From NCBI GenBank assembly GCA_040389045.1, contig JAZKAT010000025.1:29243-93242 (forward strand): a stretch of 64,000 nt of DNA, in the 5' to 3' direction. Of this stretch, positions 25,501 to 33,021 are shown one piece after another. The stretch is from UBA5158 sp040389045 (GTDB taxonomy: Bacteria > Pseudomonadota > Gammaproteobacteria > DSM-16500). Within the stretch, counting starts at the first letter, position 1. Every line of letters starts with the position of its first letter. The notes beneath the pieces are model-generated. The model searched no databases, was not told the origin of the DNA, and saw only the letters and a list, made by a program, of their open reading frames with translations. Made by a program: the position numbers and the translations under genes.

Positions 25501-28500
25501 TGCTGGTCGCAAGTAATTTTACGATACTCGTCAACTCATCCAGATTAGGTTTGTCTTGCCAGTTATCTATTTCCTCAATCACTGCAGTTAAGACCTCTTC
25601 AATTTTAGGAGTATCTTGTTCTGCAATAAATGAAAACAGGGGAATAGGATCTTGTGGCAAACAACCCCGGTCACCCGTCGTTGCCACCGCCAATAATGCT
25701 AATAATTTTGTATTAATTGCCAGGGGAAACTGTTGTTCGCGCAAACTGGCTATCAGTTCGACGTAGTATTGATACGTACTATTGATACGGGCGGCACCGC
25801 CTAAATAACGGTGGAATAGAATAATCGGATAATCCAGATTATCCACTTTTGGTGACAAGGCTACTTTAGCCAGGTCAGCAAAATCAATTCGGTAAGTAAG
25901 GTTTAACTCTTCTCTTTGTAAAATATTCTTTTCAAATTGGTCATTAAATTTATCGGGCGATAAACCCATTGCCGGATGAAAATAGTGGAAATTTAACCAG
26001 CGGCCCGCATACCATGCACCTGCTTCATGAAAAGATAAGCCCTTCATATTTTCTAATTGATCAACAAGGTTACGTGGATTTACTTTGCTGAGAATGCCTA
26101 GCATACGATCTAAACCCACCTGCATATTGTTGCAATCTTCTATCGGGCAGACAAAGGGCAAGGTGATATTCGCTTCTCGCAACCGCTTTAGAAAATATTG
26201 AAAAGCATCGTATAGTTGCGCCAGATCCATAGGAGAACCCATTCTGGCTTGCTGACTCACCATTGTTAGCCACCAGGTTTTTTCTACCGATGACATGTTT
26301 GGTAAATCAGCCATGACTTTTAAATTATTTTCGGTAAGCACGTTTTTAATGTTACTTCTATCGTGGATAAAGCATTCTTTAAAATGAATATAGAGCGCCT
26401 CGTCTTTAGCTTTCATCTGCTTTAATGCTTCCAGCAACACTTGTAAACCCTGAGCACCATCGGTATATAAAATCTTCACTAAAGAAAGAGTGCAATTTGG
26501 TGGTGTAAAATAATTAATATACGTATTCGTTAAATCTTCTAAAACCCAACCATAGTCTAGTTGAAATTTTGCCTGGTCCTGTCCAGATTTATTGAGCAAT
26601 CCGTTAATCAATTTGTTCAAGTCAGGCAAAGTCCATCTCCGATATTCTAATTCCTTATTTATAACCGATTCACCGGTATCATCTGGTAGAAATACCCGTT
26701 GATCACCTAACATGGCTTGATCCAGCGGCACTGAGGAAATTTTTACAGTTAACGGTGATTGATTTTTATTTTCGACAAATTTAGTCTCATCAAAACATAA
26801 GACAAATTTTTCTTGATATTGCTGAACAAAAAAACCTTCCGGTAAATTATCCATATTTATACCGTAAAGAAAATATTGCGGAACCGTATGTATTTTACTA
26901 ATTGCGCTTTGGGTGACATATTTAATTGTTTTAGGCAAAAATGGTTTTATGCCAAAAACATCTTGCCACACTGCTTCTTTATCCCCATCTTTGCCTTTGT
27001 GACCCGTCACCTTTTGCTTTCCAAAACCGATTATCAAGTCTGACATATAGTCATTTGCTTGATATTTTTCATAATCGATCAAATCTTCACCTTGAAAATC
27101 ACCGCTTGAATCATCTATTTCCGCCTGGCTTTGCTCTTGAATCTGTATTTGTTGCTGCACTTCTTGTTGCAATTGGGTTTGTAATTGATGTTGCTGCTGT
27201 AACTCCTGCTGCTGGTCAACATTGATTTCGGTATTTAAATTCTGCCTGATATCAAAATTTTGTAATTTGTAAGGTCGGATATTTCTACTTTTTCTTGCCG
27301 ATGCCTCATCAATAACTTCTATTGGCGTGACAATAACACTAGGTTCTACTTTGTTACCCAACAACTGTTTTATATTTTTTGTTCTAATATTATCAACAAC
27401 TTGATTTTCGAACGCTATTTGCCTGGTAGTATCAGCGCCAGAAGGAGTTTCAAAAGTTACTATGTTTAAACAAATGTCATGCTTTTTATATAAAGCTATC
27501 AATTCATCGTACTGATCCGCAGTAAAAGCCAAGCGCCCCAACTCATTATCAGTTAGCTTTAATCGTAAGAAATTTACGCTGGGATACCTTGATCCCACAA
27601 TTTCAATAAACTTTTTCAAAACGGTAAATGCTTCAGGTGTGAATTGATTCAGCGTTAAATCAATCGCAGTAAATGGAAAATAATGTTCTTGCTCACACCA
27701 CTTATTAAGTGTTTCCAACTGAGCTAAAGCTGCTTTTCCGTCTGGATCAGCATCACGTTGGTAGGAACTTAATGCCAGATTTTTAAGATGAAAACCTCCA
27801 TCACGATTTTGAAAAAAATCTTTATTGCTATTTAAATATTTTAATAATTCTTCCAGGTATCTTGGCGCAATCTTTTCTACACTGTCATTCACCGCACTGG
27901 TAAAATTATAATCGTGATTACCGCTTGTATATAAATTTAAAGTTTCTAATGCAGACAATTGATCTTTATAAATAGCGCCATTAGAAATTCTTTGGCGCCA
28001 TAAATCCTGCCAGGGGTTTTCATCTTTTTCGATTTTTACATTAAGAATATTAATGAGTTCGTTACGATTATTAATTAAAATAAGTTCCTGACTGACTGTA
28101 TGCTCCAATTCCGCTGCATCAATATTGAATTTTGTTTTTAACAAATTAAATTGCTGGTTAAAAAACTTTATGTTTTCGGCACCTTCCAGCGCTTTAATAT
28201 TTATGATGGATACTTCCGGGAATTCATATTTATCAATCAACCTGGCCAGGGCAATCATCTTGGCGCGGCTGGCTACTTTAGTATCCGCTGGACTAAATAT
28301 TTCAGTTAAATCCAACGTGATTGACTTGCTGACAATAGCTTCTTTAAATTTTTCTTCCAATAACTTTAATTCTTCGGTAGCCGCCTCTTCAATTTCTTTT
28401 AACTCTTTCAACTCAGCAGGAGATATTTTTTCTGGCACCCGATTAGGTTTCATCTTTGCTACGTGTTCGACAAAGTCATGCAAATACTCCGCATTGATTT

Positions 28501-29251
28501 TTCCACCTACTACAATCTTACTATCAATTTTTGCCTCTTTTAACGCTGCCGTGGATAGTTCAATTCCGCCTAATAAGGCACGATAAAAAATACCGCGTAG
28601 CTTGTCAGCAGTGACATCCACTAAATTTCTTAATTCATTAAAGTGAGTGTTATTAACAACAGGCAATTGATCCACCAGATTTTTGAATGCCTGATAGCCA
28701 CAACTCCAGCTGTCCGCATGTTGCAACGGCGCTACATTCGGCTCTGCCATATCAAACGTCAATTTAAAACCTGGAAAAGCTCGATAGGCTTTAGGCGGCG
28801 ACCCGGCCACAGTTTCCTGGTAATTTATCGCTTTCGTTAATTCAGATTTTATTTTTTCCTGCTCTATGGAAGACATGTGCAAACTATCACGAAATACAAT
28901 GTTGATTTCACGCGTAGTGGGATCAACATTCAGCATTGCGCTTACCCAATGACTGCCCTGGCTGGAAATGTCACCCGAACTGCCTTTATTTAACAGTAAT
29001 GAAATAGAATAGGGGGTATTGGCAACATGTTTTTTACGTTTGAAATGCAGAATGGTGCCAATGTCTAACGGATTTAAGCGAGTAATTGAAATATTTTCTT
29101 TAATACCACACACCGTGGCCATGCGTTCAAGATCAACATCAGTCAACCATTCCTGACCGTGAATTTTTCCGGCGAGAAATTTTTCTGCAATGCCCAAATT
29201 ATTTTTGTCAGCATGCAATGCCGCCAGTGAACTTGAATCTGCATTTAACAT
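19580..29251 (-). CDS. Giant (3,223 aa) multidomain protein: N-terminal CE-clan protease-like domain plus SecA-like ATPase
   Basis: No known gene name. (1) Residues about 30-230 look like a CE-clan (Ulp1/ChlaDub-type) cysteine protease: EWLTDVDL (35-42), GSHWVSAML with His101-Trp102, FRDSL with Asp122, and LQHADSWSCGYQ with Gln177 and Cys184, in the canonical His-Asp-Gln-Cys order. (2) Residues about 676-715 are a Gln-rich, coiled-coil-like run. (3) Residues about 1940-2450 follow SecA: RTGEGKGG (1968-1975, Walker A without its Thr), ILDESD (Walker B, D2067-D2070), SNGVHQF, LTGTVGSE (T2264), KPLVRKD, TPMLGRGND and QKIGRAGR (R2437, R2440). (4) A Pro/Tyr stretch with PIYEEV (Tyr2661) and a basic C-terminus. 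There is no signal peptide. It has its own promoter with a PmrA-type box. Probably a secreted effector or toxin; the true secA should be elsewhere. Confidence 0.85.
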   Translation of the reverse strand: MLNADSSSLAALHADKNNLGIAEKFLAGKIHGQEWLTDVDLERMATVCGIKENISITRLNPLDIGTILHFKRKKHVANTPYSISLLLNKGSSGDISSQGSHWVSAMLNVDPTTREINIVFRDSLHMSSIEQEKIKSELTKAINYQETVAGSPPKAYRAFPGFKLTFDMAEPNVAPLQHADSWSCGYQAFKNLVDQLPVVNNTHFNELRNLVDVTADKLRGIFYRALLGGIELSTAALKEAKIDSKIVVGGKINAEYLHDFVEHVAKMKPNRVPEKISPAELKELKEIEEAATEELKLLEEKFKEAIVSKSITLDLTEIFSPADTKVASRAKMIALARLIDKYEFPEVSIINIKALEGAENIKFFNQQFNLLKTKFNIDAAELEHTVSQELILINNRNELINILNVKIEKDENPWQDLWRQRISNGAIYKDQLSALETLNLYTSGNHDYNFTSAVNDSVEKIAPRYLEELLKYLNSNKDFFQNRDGGFHLKNLALSSYQRDADPDGKAALAQLETLNKWCEQEHYFPFTAIDLTLNQFTPEAFTVLKKFIEIVGSRYPSVNFLRLKLTDNELGRLAFTADQYDELIALYKKHDICLNIVTFETPSGADTTRQIAFENQVVDNIRTKNIKQLLGNKVEPSVIVTPIEVIDEASARKSRNIRPYKLQNFDIRQNLNTEINVDQQQELQQQHQLQTQLQQEVQQQIQIQEQSQAEIDDSSGDFQGEDLIDYEKYQANDYMSDLIIGFGKQKVTGHKGKDGDKEAVWQDVFGIKPFLPKTIKYVTQSAISKIHTVPQYFLYGINMDNLPEGFFVQQYQEKFVLCFDETKFVENKNQSPLTVKISSVPLDQAMLGDQRVFLPDDTGESVINKELEYRRWTLPDLNKLINGLLNKSGQDQAKFQLDYGWVLEDLTNTYINYFTPPNCTLSLVKILYTDGAQGLQVLLEALKQMKAKDEALYIHFKECFIHDRSNIKNVLTENNLKVMADLPNMSSVEKTWWLTMVSQQARMGSPMDLAQLYDAFQYFLKRLREANITLPFVCPIEDCNNMQVGLDRMLGILSKVNPRNLVDQLENMKGLSFHEAGAWYAGRWLNFHYFHPAMGLSPDKFNDQFEKNILQREELNLTYRIDFADLAKVALSPKVDNLDYPIILFHRYLGGAARINSTYQYYVELIASLREQQFPLAINTKLLALLAVATTGDRGCLPQDPIPLFSFIAEQDTPKIEEVLTAVIEEIDNWQDKPNLDELTSIVKLLATSTLDIKPTLTMLASQNSVATLESFTLWNQNTQHLAADHFISFFERLQNFDPVNIDYLAKIAASLQEPFVMARVDELITLLKQIKLQPTYAEIIKTLASIDTSKDKTDHTKLPALEDLNKALNAVVKKNDQREIFPLLAAQLPDCKFNLASNIVATQLDYASAMQKSLDDFNAILNDYNIPPLEDEDLQQDLAKNIQKKMFEIEQQAIKKNKMMWNIVKDTVVYEKVMAVAKEAILGSVNSATVQFPQLTILLKSKFPEPALANRYDSIGNNIVILTQYANSVNELFGSLLQLRNRWPDLTIDFLINSPRANQFTPTQLQRIMASVNLLEVSFIPASLLKSIFADNAFAALDDKPANVEQLTRYICQVIELKELNLTQRAKLIDIVTNAKDPSIIEDLIKMLKKIKDQHPPILNDCFNLLESYYKENTDKRVITAINGMAHMLGDNAEIKQIYFHGLRDHLAAFLEISETVLEDVAATRRADFTRILTYSCLEQESDAKALIENQDILNQLKELSGTPEFDELNKLYQKRPYPKLAKLKQFFEIDNAKDRQKFIDNYELDPPGLLAKPENVDKLFDMSGIDQRIDAIRDLSRDVKNPLFYTHRKKLMQQMVFVNSIGRTHNLSVPGISATFPAGKDKKAYQKPALKLTKQQLQNLIKHYRAMISNPKDYSAEEINLAKLEFVALARIAMYRTTGKLPYSTQVLSLLNVMLQGGNIYSEIRTGEGKGGITGLFAASKWMEGGAVDVLSSNMELAARDLEEFNDFYEYLGIGTHLIRAKTKADAYKQDGINYSDVSELALFQQQCDLFHHKLPDKVSCILDESDFTALDNTTQFRFATSLDESFDPHFNPNEWLYPIILEFVASKEFLNKENPLTTKQDIKALKQFVIKHTKLKNAEKTKFSKITDVQLDKWIDSAYTASQLVAGEDFVVRDTHIVREGQSIPVQVARVKILHRESSDSSFSNGVHQFLHTRLNLEIDAKERSGKKFPIEPEKTYLASKSAKNFIDYYMRRGNVLGLTGTVGSENEIMEMRKNYGFKFYKIPPHKPLVRKDHAPIFARRQRKGWFWLQKETAQEAHLRTILEQAKEFRRKGQPELAFCDGVKSSQTLYDYLLQKLGPNKLQLFNGEQLNVREKDLTDSAGLSEEITVTTPMLGRGNDFKPHYENGDPVLEGLAVIDTFISPDRDYGQKIGRAGRNNARGDTVLVVSEDEFKKYGMPVPRNQADLELAIEKIKALLNNENFKQRRERQLFADVKDQFFNQYVFNCRNLKANVENFYQHLGAKGASETWQPLQHLCHLLWEQFLNKIDSRWNELVVELHNDLGKLPVAEKDALEKKWLQEKTLVLTEFANKEWALTLTAIELTSNEKLSSDYAAASKRIEESRKQPLDAEVAALVIPDVKLATYQAQAFTSPPVPIYEEVPVNLTYNSLDATQVNADEVYLSLTDSKEPDVKANAFFNELNIIYSKLFKNGPQASGFGLVTIAQVSLRKLLNDYHNNYKMHTEGQNQTSTLALYFRLMESISKYGDEQFKRAAYDIYTDHVHTYGNDGNYVHLMANNMFTMRNAGALPADAAIDSQELLGMSEEQVWEELRAYAENKLEGYAWSLFKSDDRSKALASLKLQLTKIDESHDTPSQKIASLIEKVNEASIAAAASDLHQDRQKGSWSIFSYRNTDGSRFQNILTKITDKAMSFAQVMPESNLKNEESIAYFAKILGQLLERTDLIKVRNHDIISQLRADHDFRDAIFRLETNANKLDSQKDLLFIYQRLHVYLKKFNDSKERNNSINAYTNFMTEVLGRLEKFQFAQETKELASGPAKDNFYSSNTFILRKNIQSAIEALLQKDHIAKKNINLTKYANILPGNGVEVRLAPSVLFEIERCLKLQFPQVKSIDLVKSKTSYAKDRLTAGFILTFKNNEVFNVPIVVNSFSKAQGKNDFVFVEWPEIKAESVAPVKSKRISRSAAVAPYTPPSVSPKNIRKKS

Positions 29252-29318
29252 CCCAAACCCTCGCGTGATTGGTTGTTAGGGCTAAATCCCTTTTGGCTTC
29301 TGTTGGCACACTATTAAT

Positions 29319-29351
29319 AGTATAAAATATATACCTTAAGATGTCATTAAG
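29319..29351 (-). promoter_or_regulatory. PmrA-type box and -10 of the giant gene
   Basis: On the minus strand: CTTAAT (29351-29346), 5 nt, CTTAAG (29340-29335), 10 nt, TATACT (29324-29319), then a 67-nt leader to the ATG. The box fits YTTAAK-N5-YTTAAK perfectly and also the Legionella/Coxiella PmrA consensus of two cTTAAT half-sites 11 bp apart. The box stands where a -35 would. A palindrome ACTATTAATAGT follows at 29310-29321. Binding is inferred only from sequence. Confidence 0.6.
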
Positions 29352-29427
29352 AGAAAAAAAGATACATAAGGTTAACGCATTGAATTTTATGTATAAATAT
29401 TGATCAAAATAGAGTTTTGGGCTAGGA

Positions 29428-29443
29428 GTCATTCCCGCGCAGG
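29428..29443. repeat. Partial palindromic repeat core
   Basis: GTCATTCCCGCGCAGG, a short relic of the repeat family in the spacer between the divergent giant gene and the MFS gene. Confidence 0.5.
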
Positions 29444-29505
29444 AAAATAGAATTAGGTCCGCTTTCTGATATAATCATTAAACAGTCTCCTGCCCGGAAA
29501 ACTAA

Positions 29506-30732
29506 ATGAGAACTCAAAATAAGAACCAGGTGCGCGTAAGCCCTTTAGGATTATTAATTTGTTGTGTCGCATTACTTGCCATTGCCTTTTCCATTACCTT
29601 ACGCGTTGAACCCACCGCTTTATATAATAGTTTATTATCAGAAATGCACACTAGTCCCCAGGCATTGAATGAATTGAATGCCCATTACCAATATTCTTTG
29701 ATTGCTGCTCTCGTAGTCGCCGGTATCGTCGTGGATATCCTGGGGCTGCGCTTGACTCTGTCACTGGCGTTAATCGTCGCCATTTGCGGTAATTATCTTT
29801 TTGCCGGCGCCGATTCAATGGCAACGATTAGTAACAGCCGCATTTTAATTGGTTATGCACATCCTTTTATTTTAATCAGCGTATTAACACTAGGAACACT
29901 GTGGTTGCCGCGCCGGCATTTTGCATTTTTCGTTGGCTTGGTATTTGCAACTTTATTACTGTTGCCAAATTACGTTACGCCTTATCTTGCTAGCATTAGC
30001 ACCCGCGCCGAATTACACCAGTTCACGTTGCTGATTAATTGTGTAGGCACCGCCATTATTTTATTTATCCTGTTTAGTCTACGCGCTGGTAAAAACCAAA
30101 CTTTTGAAAAAGCCAAATTCAAAGAAATCTTTGTGCCATTAAAGCAACACCAAATCTGGTTAATCGCATTTGTCTCCTTGCTGGGCTGGGTACCTAACAC
30201 TTTTTTATTAAATTATGGCACGACTTATCTACAAGCGAACTTTCATATGTGGCTAAAAATCGCCAATGAAACGGTAAAAATAGCATTTTCCTGTTTTGCA
30301 CTAGGCGCGGTCACGACCGGACTCTTTGCTGGCTTAATGGAAAAACACCGCTTTGTGGTGACCACCGGCTATTTATTAGCAGCACTTATTTTTAGCACGG
30401 TGATATTTACCTCTGATTTGACTATTTCAGTGATTTCAACCCTGTTATTTTTGGCGGGTATTTTGGCCAGTGTGGCGGTTATTTGTTACGCTTATGCCTA
30501 TGATTATTGCACTCCCGGGCGTACCGGTATAACATTCGGCCTGGTGGCGTGTATCACCACTATAGGCAATACGTTAATGGCGAAATTAATCGGCGAGTTA
30601 CTGGAGAAATATGCCAACCATCCTGCCGCCACCATACCCTGGCACTGGATAGTTGCACTGGTTCCATTGTCATTAGTGATCGGAGCAATAATTGCCACCT
30701 CATTACGTAAACCTCCCTACGTAGACCTGTAA
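29506..30732 (+). CDS. Major facilitator superfamily transporter
   Basis: 408 residues with about 12 hydrophobic segments in two halves separated by a charged loop near residues 195-215 (SLRAGKNQTFEKAKFKEIF). The family loop after helix 2 is GIVVDILGLRLTLSLALI (the GxxxDxxGxR-like motif). Substrate cannot be told from sequence; Legionella-type MFS proteins of this sort carry amino acids, nucleosides or siderophores. TATAAT at 29470-29475 is a candidate -10. tolC follows 30 bp downstream, so the two are likely cotranscribed, perhaps as parts of an efflux route. Confidence 0.8.
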   Translation: MRTQNKNQVRVSPLGLLICCVALLAIAFSITLRVEPTALYNSLLSEMHTSPQALNELNAHYQYSLIAALVVAGIVVDILGLRLTLSLALIVAICGNYLFAGADSMATISNSRILIGYAHPFILISVLTLGTLWLPRRHFAFFVGLVFATLLLLPNYVTPYLASISTRAELHQFTLLINCVGTAIILFILFSLRAGKNQTFEKAKFKEIFVPLKQHQIWLIAFVSLLGWVPNTFLLNYGTTYLQANFHMWLKIANETVKIAFSCFALGAVTTGLFAGLMEKHRFVVTTGYLLAALIFSTVIFTSDLTISVISTLLFLAGILASVAVICYAYAYDYCTPGRTGITFGLVACITTIGNTLMAKLIGELLEKYANHPAATIPWHWIVALVPLSLVIGAIIATSLRKPPYVDL

Positions 30733-30762
30733 TATCCGCAGACCCAGTTTGGACTAACTACC

Positions 30763-32139
30763 ATGAAAAGAAACACCCTGCTGTTCCTGCTATTGATAGG
30801 ATTTTCTGTCACTGCACCCGCAGCCAATTTAATGCAAGTTTATCAAGAAGCTTTATTCAGCGACCCCACTTACCAGGAAGCTATTGCCCAACGACTGGCG
30901 GATAAAGAAAATGTGCCTATCAATGGCGCGCCATTATTACCGCAAGCGAGCATTAATGGCGGCCCCTCATTGACCCACTTTCATCAATCCGCGGCGTCGG
31001 GCATGCCACAGTATTCTGCCACTTCGCGCGGTTATTCCGTCACCTTGACGCTGACGCAAACCGTTTTTAATTATGCGCAATTCAAAGCGCTGGCGGGAGC
31101 GTGTGCCGCCAGCAAGCAAGCAGACGCCGCGCTCAATGCGGCGGAGCAAAATCTCATGCTGCGTGTGGCCAGTGCTTATTTCGCCGTATTAAAAGATGAA
31201 GAAAATCTGCGGTACAGCGGCGCTAACAAAAAATCTTTTTCGGAACAATACACCCAAACCAATCAGCAATATAACGTCGGTTCCAAAACCATTACCGATG
31301 TTTACACCGCAAAATCTTCTTATGACACCGCGGCGGCAAACTATATCGCGGCTGAAACCGCGCTAGCGATTGATCAGGAAAATTTACGCGCCATCACTGG
31401 CAAATTATATCCTTCGCTCGCCCATTTAAGTACGCACTTCCCCTTGGTTTCTCCGCAACCTGCTGCTATGGAAGCCTGGGTACACACTGCGCAATTACAA
31501 AATTGGTCGATTAAAGCCAATGAATACGCGGCGCAAGCCGCGCGGGAAAACATCAAGCAACAAACCGCCGGGCATTTCCCGACAGTAAGTTTGCAGGGTA
31601 CTTACAACGTTGGTTACAACAATAACTTGAGTGGCACTACCGGCGTTGACGGTAGCACCATACAAAACACTCCTTTTATCGCGCCTAACAAAGCGCATAC
31701 TTCGGATGGGACAGTCAGTTTGAATTTAGGCATTCCCATTTTTGCTGGCGGCGCGGTCGTCGCGCAAACCAATCAAGCACGCTACAATTATCAAATCGCA
31801 TTACAAAAACTGGAAGCAGCCATACGTACCACCATTAGCAATACGCGACAAAGTTATCTTGGCATTCAATTAGGCATTCAACAGTTGGAAGCCGACCGTC
31901 AAGCAATCAAATCCACTATTAGTTCACTCGATGGTTTACGTTCCCGTTACCGTATTGGCACGCAGACTTTAGTGGATGTATTAAACCAGCAACAAAAAGT
32001 TTTTCTGGCACAAACCCAATATGCCGCTGACCGTTACGCTTATGTGAATAATTTATTGTTATTAAAACAGGCGGCGGGAACTTTGAGTGAACAGGATTTA
32101 CAAGCGATTAACGCCTGGTTATCGGCTAATGAAGAATAA
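30763..32139 (+). CDS. tolC: TolC-family outer-membrane efflux protein
   Basis: 458 residues with a signal peptide (MKRNTLLFLLLIGFSVTAPAA). The mature start NLMQVYQEALFSDPTYQEAIAQRLADKEN is the typical TolC opening, and the two structural repeats of long helices with alternating strands are visible (LGIQQLEADRQAIKSTISSLDGLRSRYRIGTQTLVDVLNQQQKVF in the second). It forms the outer-membrane duct of tripartite pumps or type I secretion. The partner membrane-fusion protein is not here; an MFS transporter precedes it. Convergent with the ferredoxin gene. Confidence 0.92.
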   Translation: MKRNTLLFLLLIGFSVTAPAANLMQVYQEALFSDPTYQEAIAQRLADKENVPINGAPLLPQASINGGPSLTHFHQSAASGMPQYSATSRGYSVTLTLTQTVFNYAQFKALAGACAASKQADAALNAAEQNLMLRVASAYFAVLKDEENLRYSGANKKSFSEQYTQTNQQYNVGSKTITDVYTAKSSYDTAAANYIAAETALAIDQENLRAITGKLYPSLAHLSTHFPLVSPQPAAMEAWVHTAQLQNWSIKANEYAAQAARENIKQQTAGHFPTVSLQGTYNVGYNNNLSGTTGVDGSTIQNTPFIAPNKAHTSDGTVSLNLGIPIFAGGAVVAQTNQARYNYQIALQKLEAAIRTTISNTRQSYLGIQLGIQQLEADRQAIKSTISSLDGLRSRYRIGTQTLVDVLNQQQKVFLAQTQYAADRYAYVNNLLLLKQAAGTLSEQDLQAINAWLSANEE

Positions 32140-32148
32140 TTTATATCG

Positions 32149-32400
32149 CTAGTTTTTTTGCGTCAATTTTTCATATTTTGTTTGCAACTGGGCTGGGGTT
32201 TCAACGTGAGCCGGATTGACAGGGATGCAATCGACGGGACAGATGGCAACACATTGGGGTTCGTCGAAATGGCCTTTGCATTCGGTACAAAGGTCTGGGT
32301 TTATTTCATAAATCAAAGCGCCCTGATAAATCGCTTTGTTAGGACAAACCGGTTCGCAGACATCGCAATTGATACATTCATCAGTGATCATTAATGCCAT
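32149..32400 (-). CDS. YfhL-type 2[4Fe-4S] ferredoxin
   Basis: 83 residues carrying two cluster motifs: CINCDVCEPVCP near residue 9 and CTECKGHFDEPQCVAICP near residue 37; the enlarged second motif with its insert before the third Cys identifies the YfhL/Allochromatium-type ferredoxin. A C-terminal helix follows, as in that family. It is a low-potential cytosolic electron carrier. It starts one base after the coaD stop codon; this fdx-coaD pairing is common in proteobacteria. Confidence 0.92.
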   Translation of the reverse strand: MALMITDECINCDVCEPVCPNKAIYQGALIYEINPDLCTECKGHFDEPQCVAICPVDCIPVNPAHVETPAQLQTKYEKLTQKN

Positions 32401-32401
32401 A

Positions 32402-32887
32402 TTATTTTCTACTTATTTTATCTTGCAAGGCTTTCAAAACATTATGCGGAACGAAATCTTTGACATCACCGCCCAGGGCAGAGATTTCGCGCACCAGTCG
32501 GGAAGAAATATAAGAGTAATGTTCATCTGGCATTAAAAAAATAGTTTCCAATTCAGGCGCGATTCTACGGTTCATGCTGGCCAGTTGAAATTCATAATCA
32601 AAATCGGATACCGCGCGCAAGCCGCGTAGTATGACATTGGCTTTATGTTCGCGAGCAAAATTTGTTAACAGGGATTCAAAACCAAAAACGGCTACATTGG
32701 GATGTTTAGCTAATACTTCTTCGCACATAGTTACGCGTTCTGTCAGGTTAAATAAGGGTTGTTTCTTCGGGCTGTCTGCAACGGCCACAATGACGCGGTC
32801 AAATACATGTAGTGCTCGTTCGATCAAGTTGACATGGCCAAAAGTGACTGGATCAAACGTACCGGCGTAAACGGCTATATTTTTCAT
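32402..32887 (-). CDS. coaD: Phosphopantetheine adenylyltransferase CoaD
   Basis: Adenylates 4'-phosphopantetheine to dephospho-CoA, the penultimate step of coenzyme A synthesis. 161 residues from the ATG giving MKNIAVYAG, preceded by AAAGGA; an ATG five codons upstream would place that ribosome site inside the gene. Nucleotidyltransferase motif GTFDPVTFGHVNLIERA (TxGH), substrate stretch ILRGLRAVSDFDYEFQLASMNR and second motif YISSRLVREI are intact. Confidence 0.95.
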   Translation of the reverse strand: MKNIAVYAGTFDPVTFGHVNLIERALHVFDRVIVAVADSPKKQPLFNLTERVTMCEEVLAKHPNVAVFGFESLLTNFAREHKANVILRGLRAVSDFDYEFQLASMNRRIAPELETIFLMPDEHYSYISSRLVREISALGGDVKDFVPHNVLKALQDKISRK

Positions 32888-33021
32888 TACAGGTCCTTTC
32901 ATTGGCTTTGTGCTATTTTAACGAATATTACCAATATTGAACAATCATTTTTCGATTGGCCAGGGTTGCTAATTCATTTTATTGCATTATGCTAGATGAA
33001 CTTTGTAGGCAGGGTAAATCG

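Noticed and set aside
28125..28586. 153-codon plus-strand frame opposite the giant gene
   Set aside because: Shadow frame with Ser/Asn-rich composition; no ribosome site or motif.
19580..29251. Giant gene considered as the true secA or as an artefact fusion
   Set aside because: It is 3.5 times longer than SecA, lacks the Walker A Thr and the zinc tail, and stays open throughout with consistent codon use, so neither housekeeping SecA nor a spurious frame fits.
29310..29321. Palindrome ACTATTAATAGT as a separate operator
   Set aside because: It overlaps the proposed -10 and lies in very A+T-rich DNA, where short palindromes are common; kept only as a note under the promoter.
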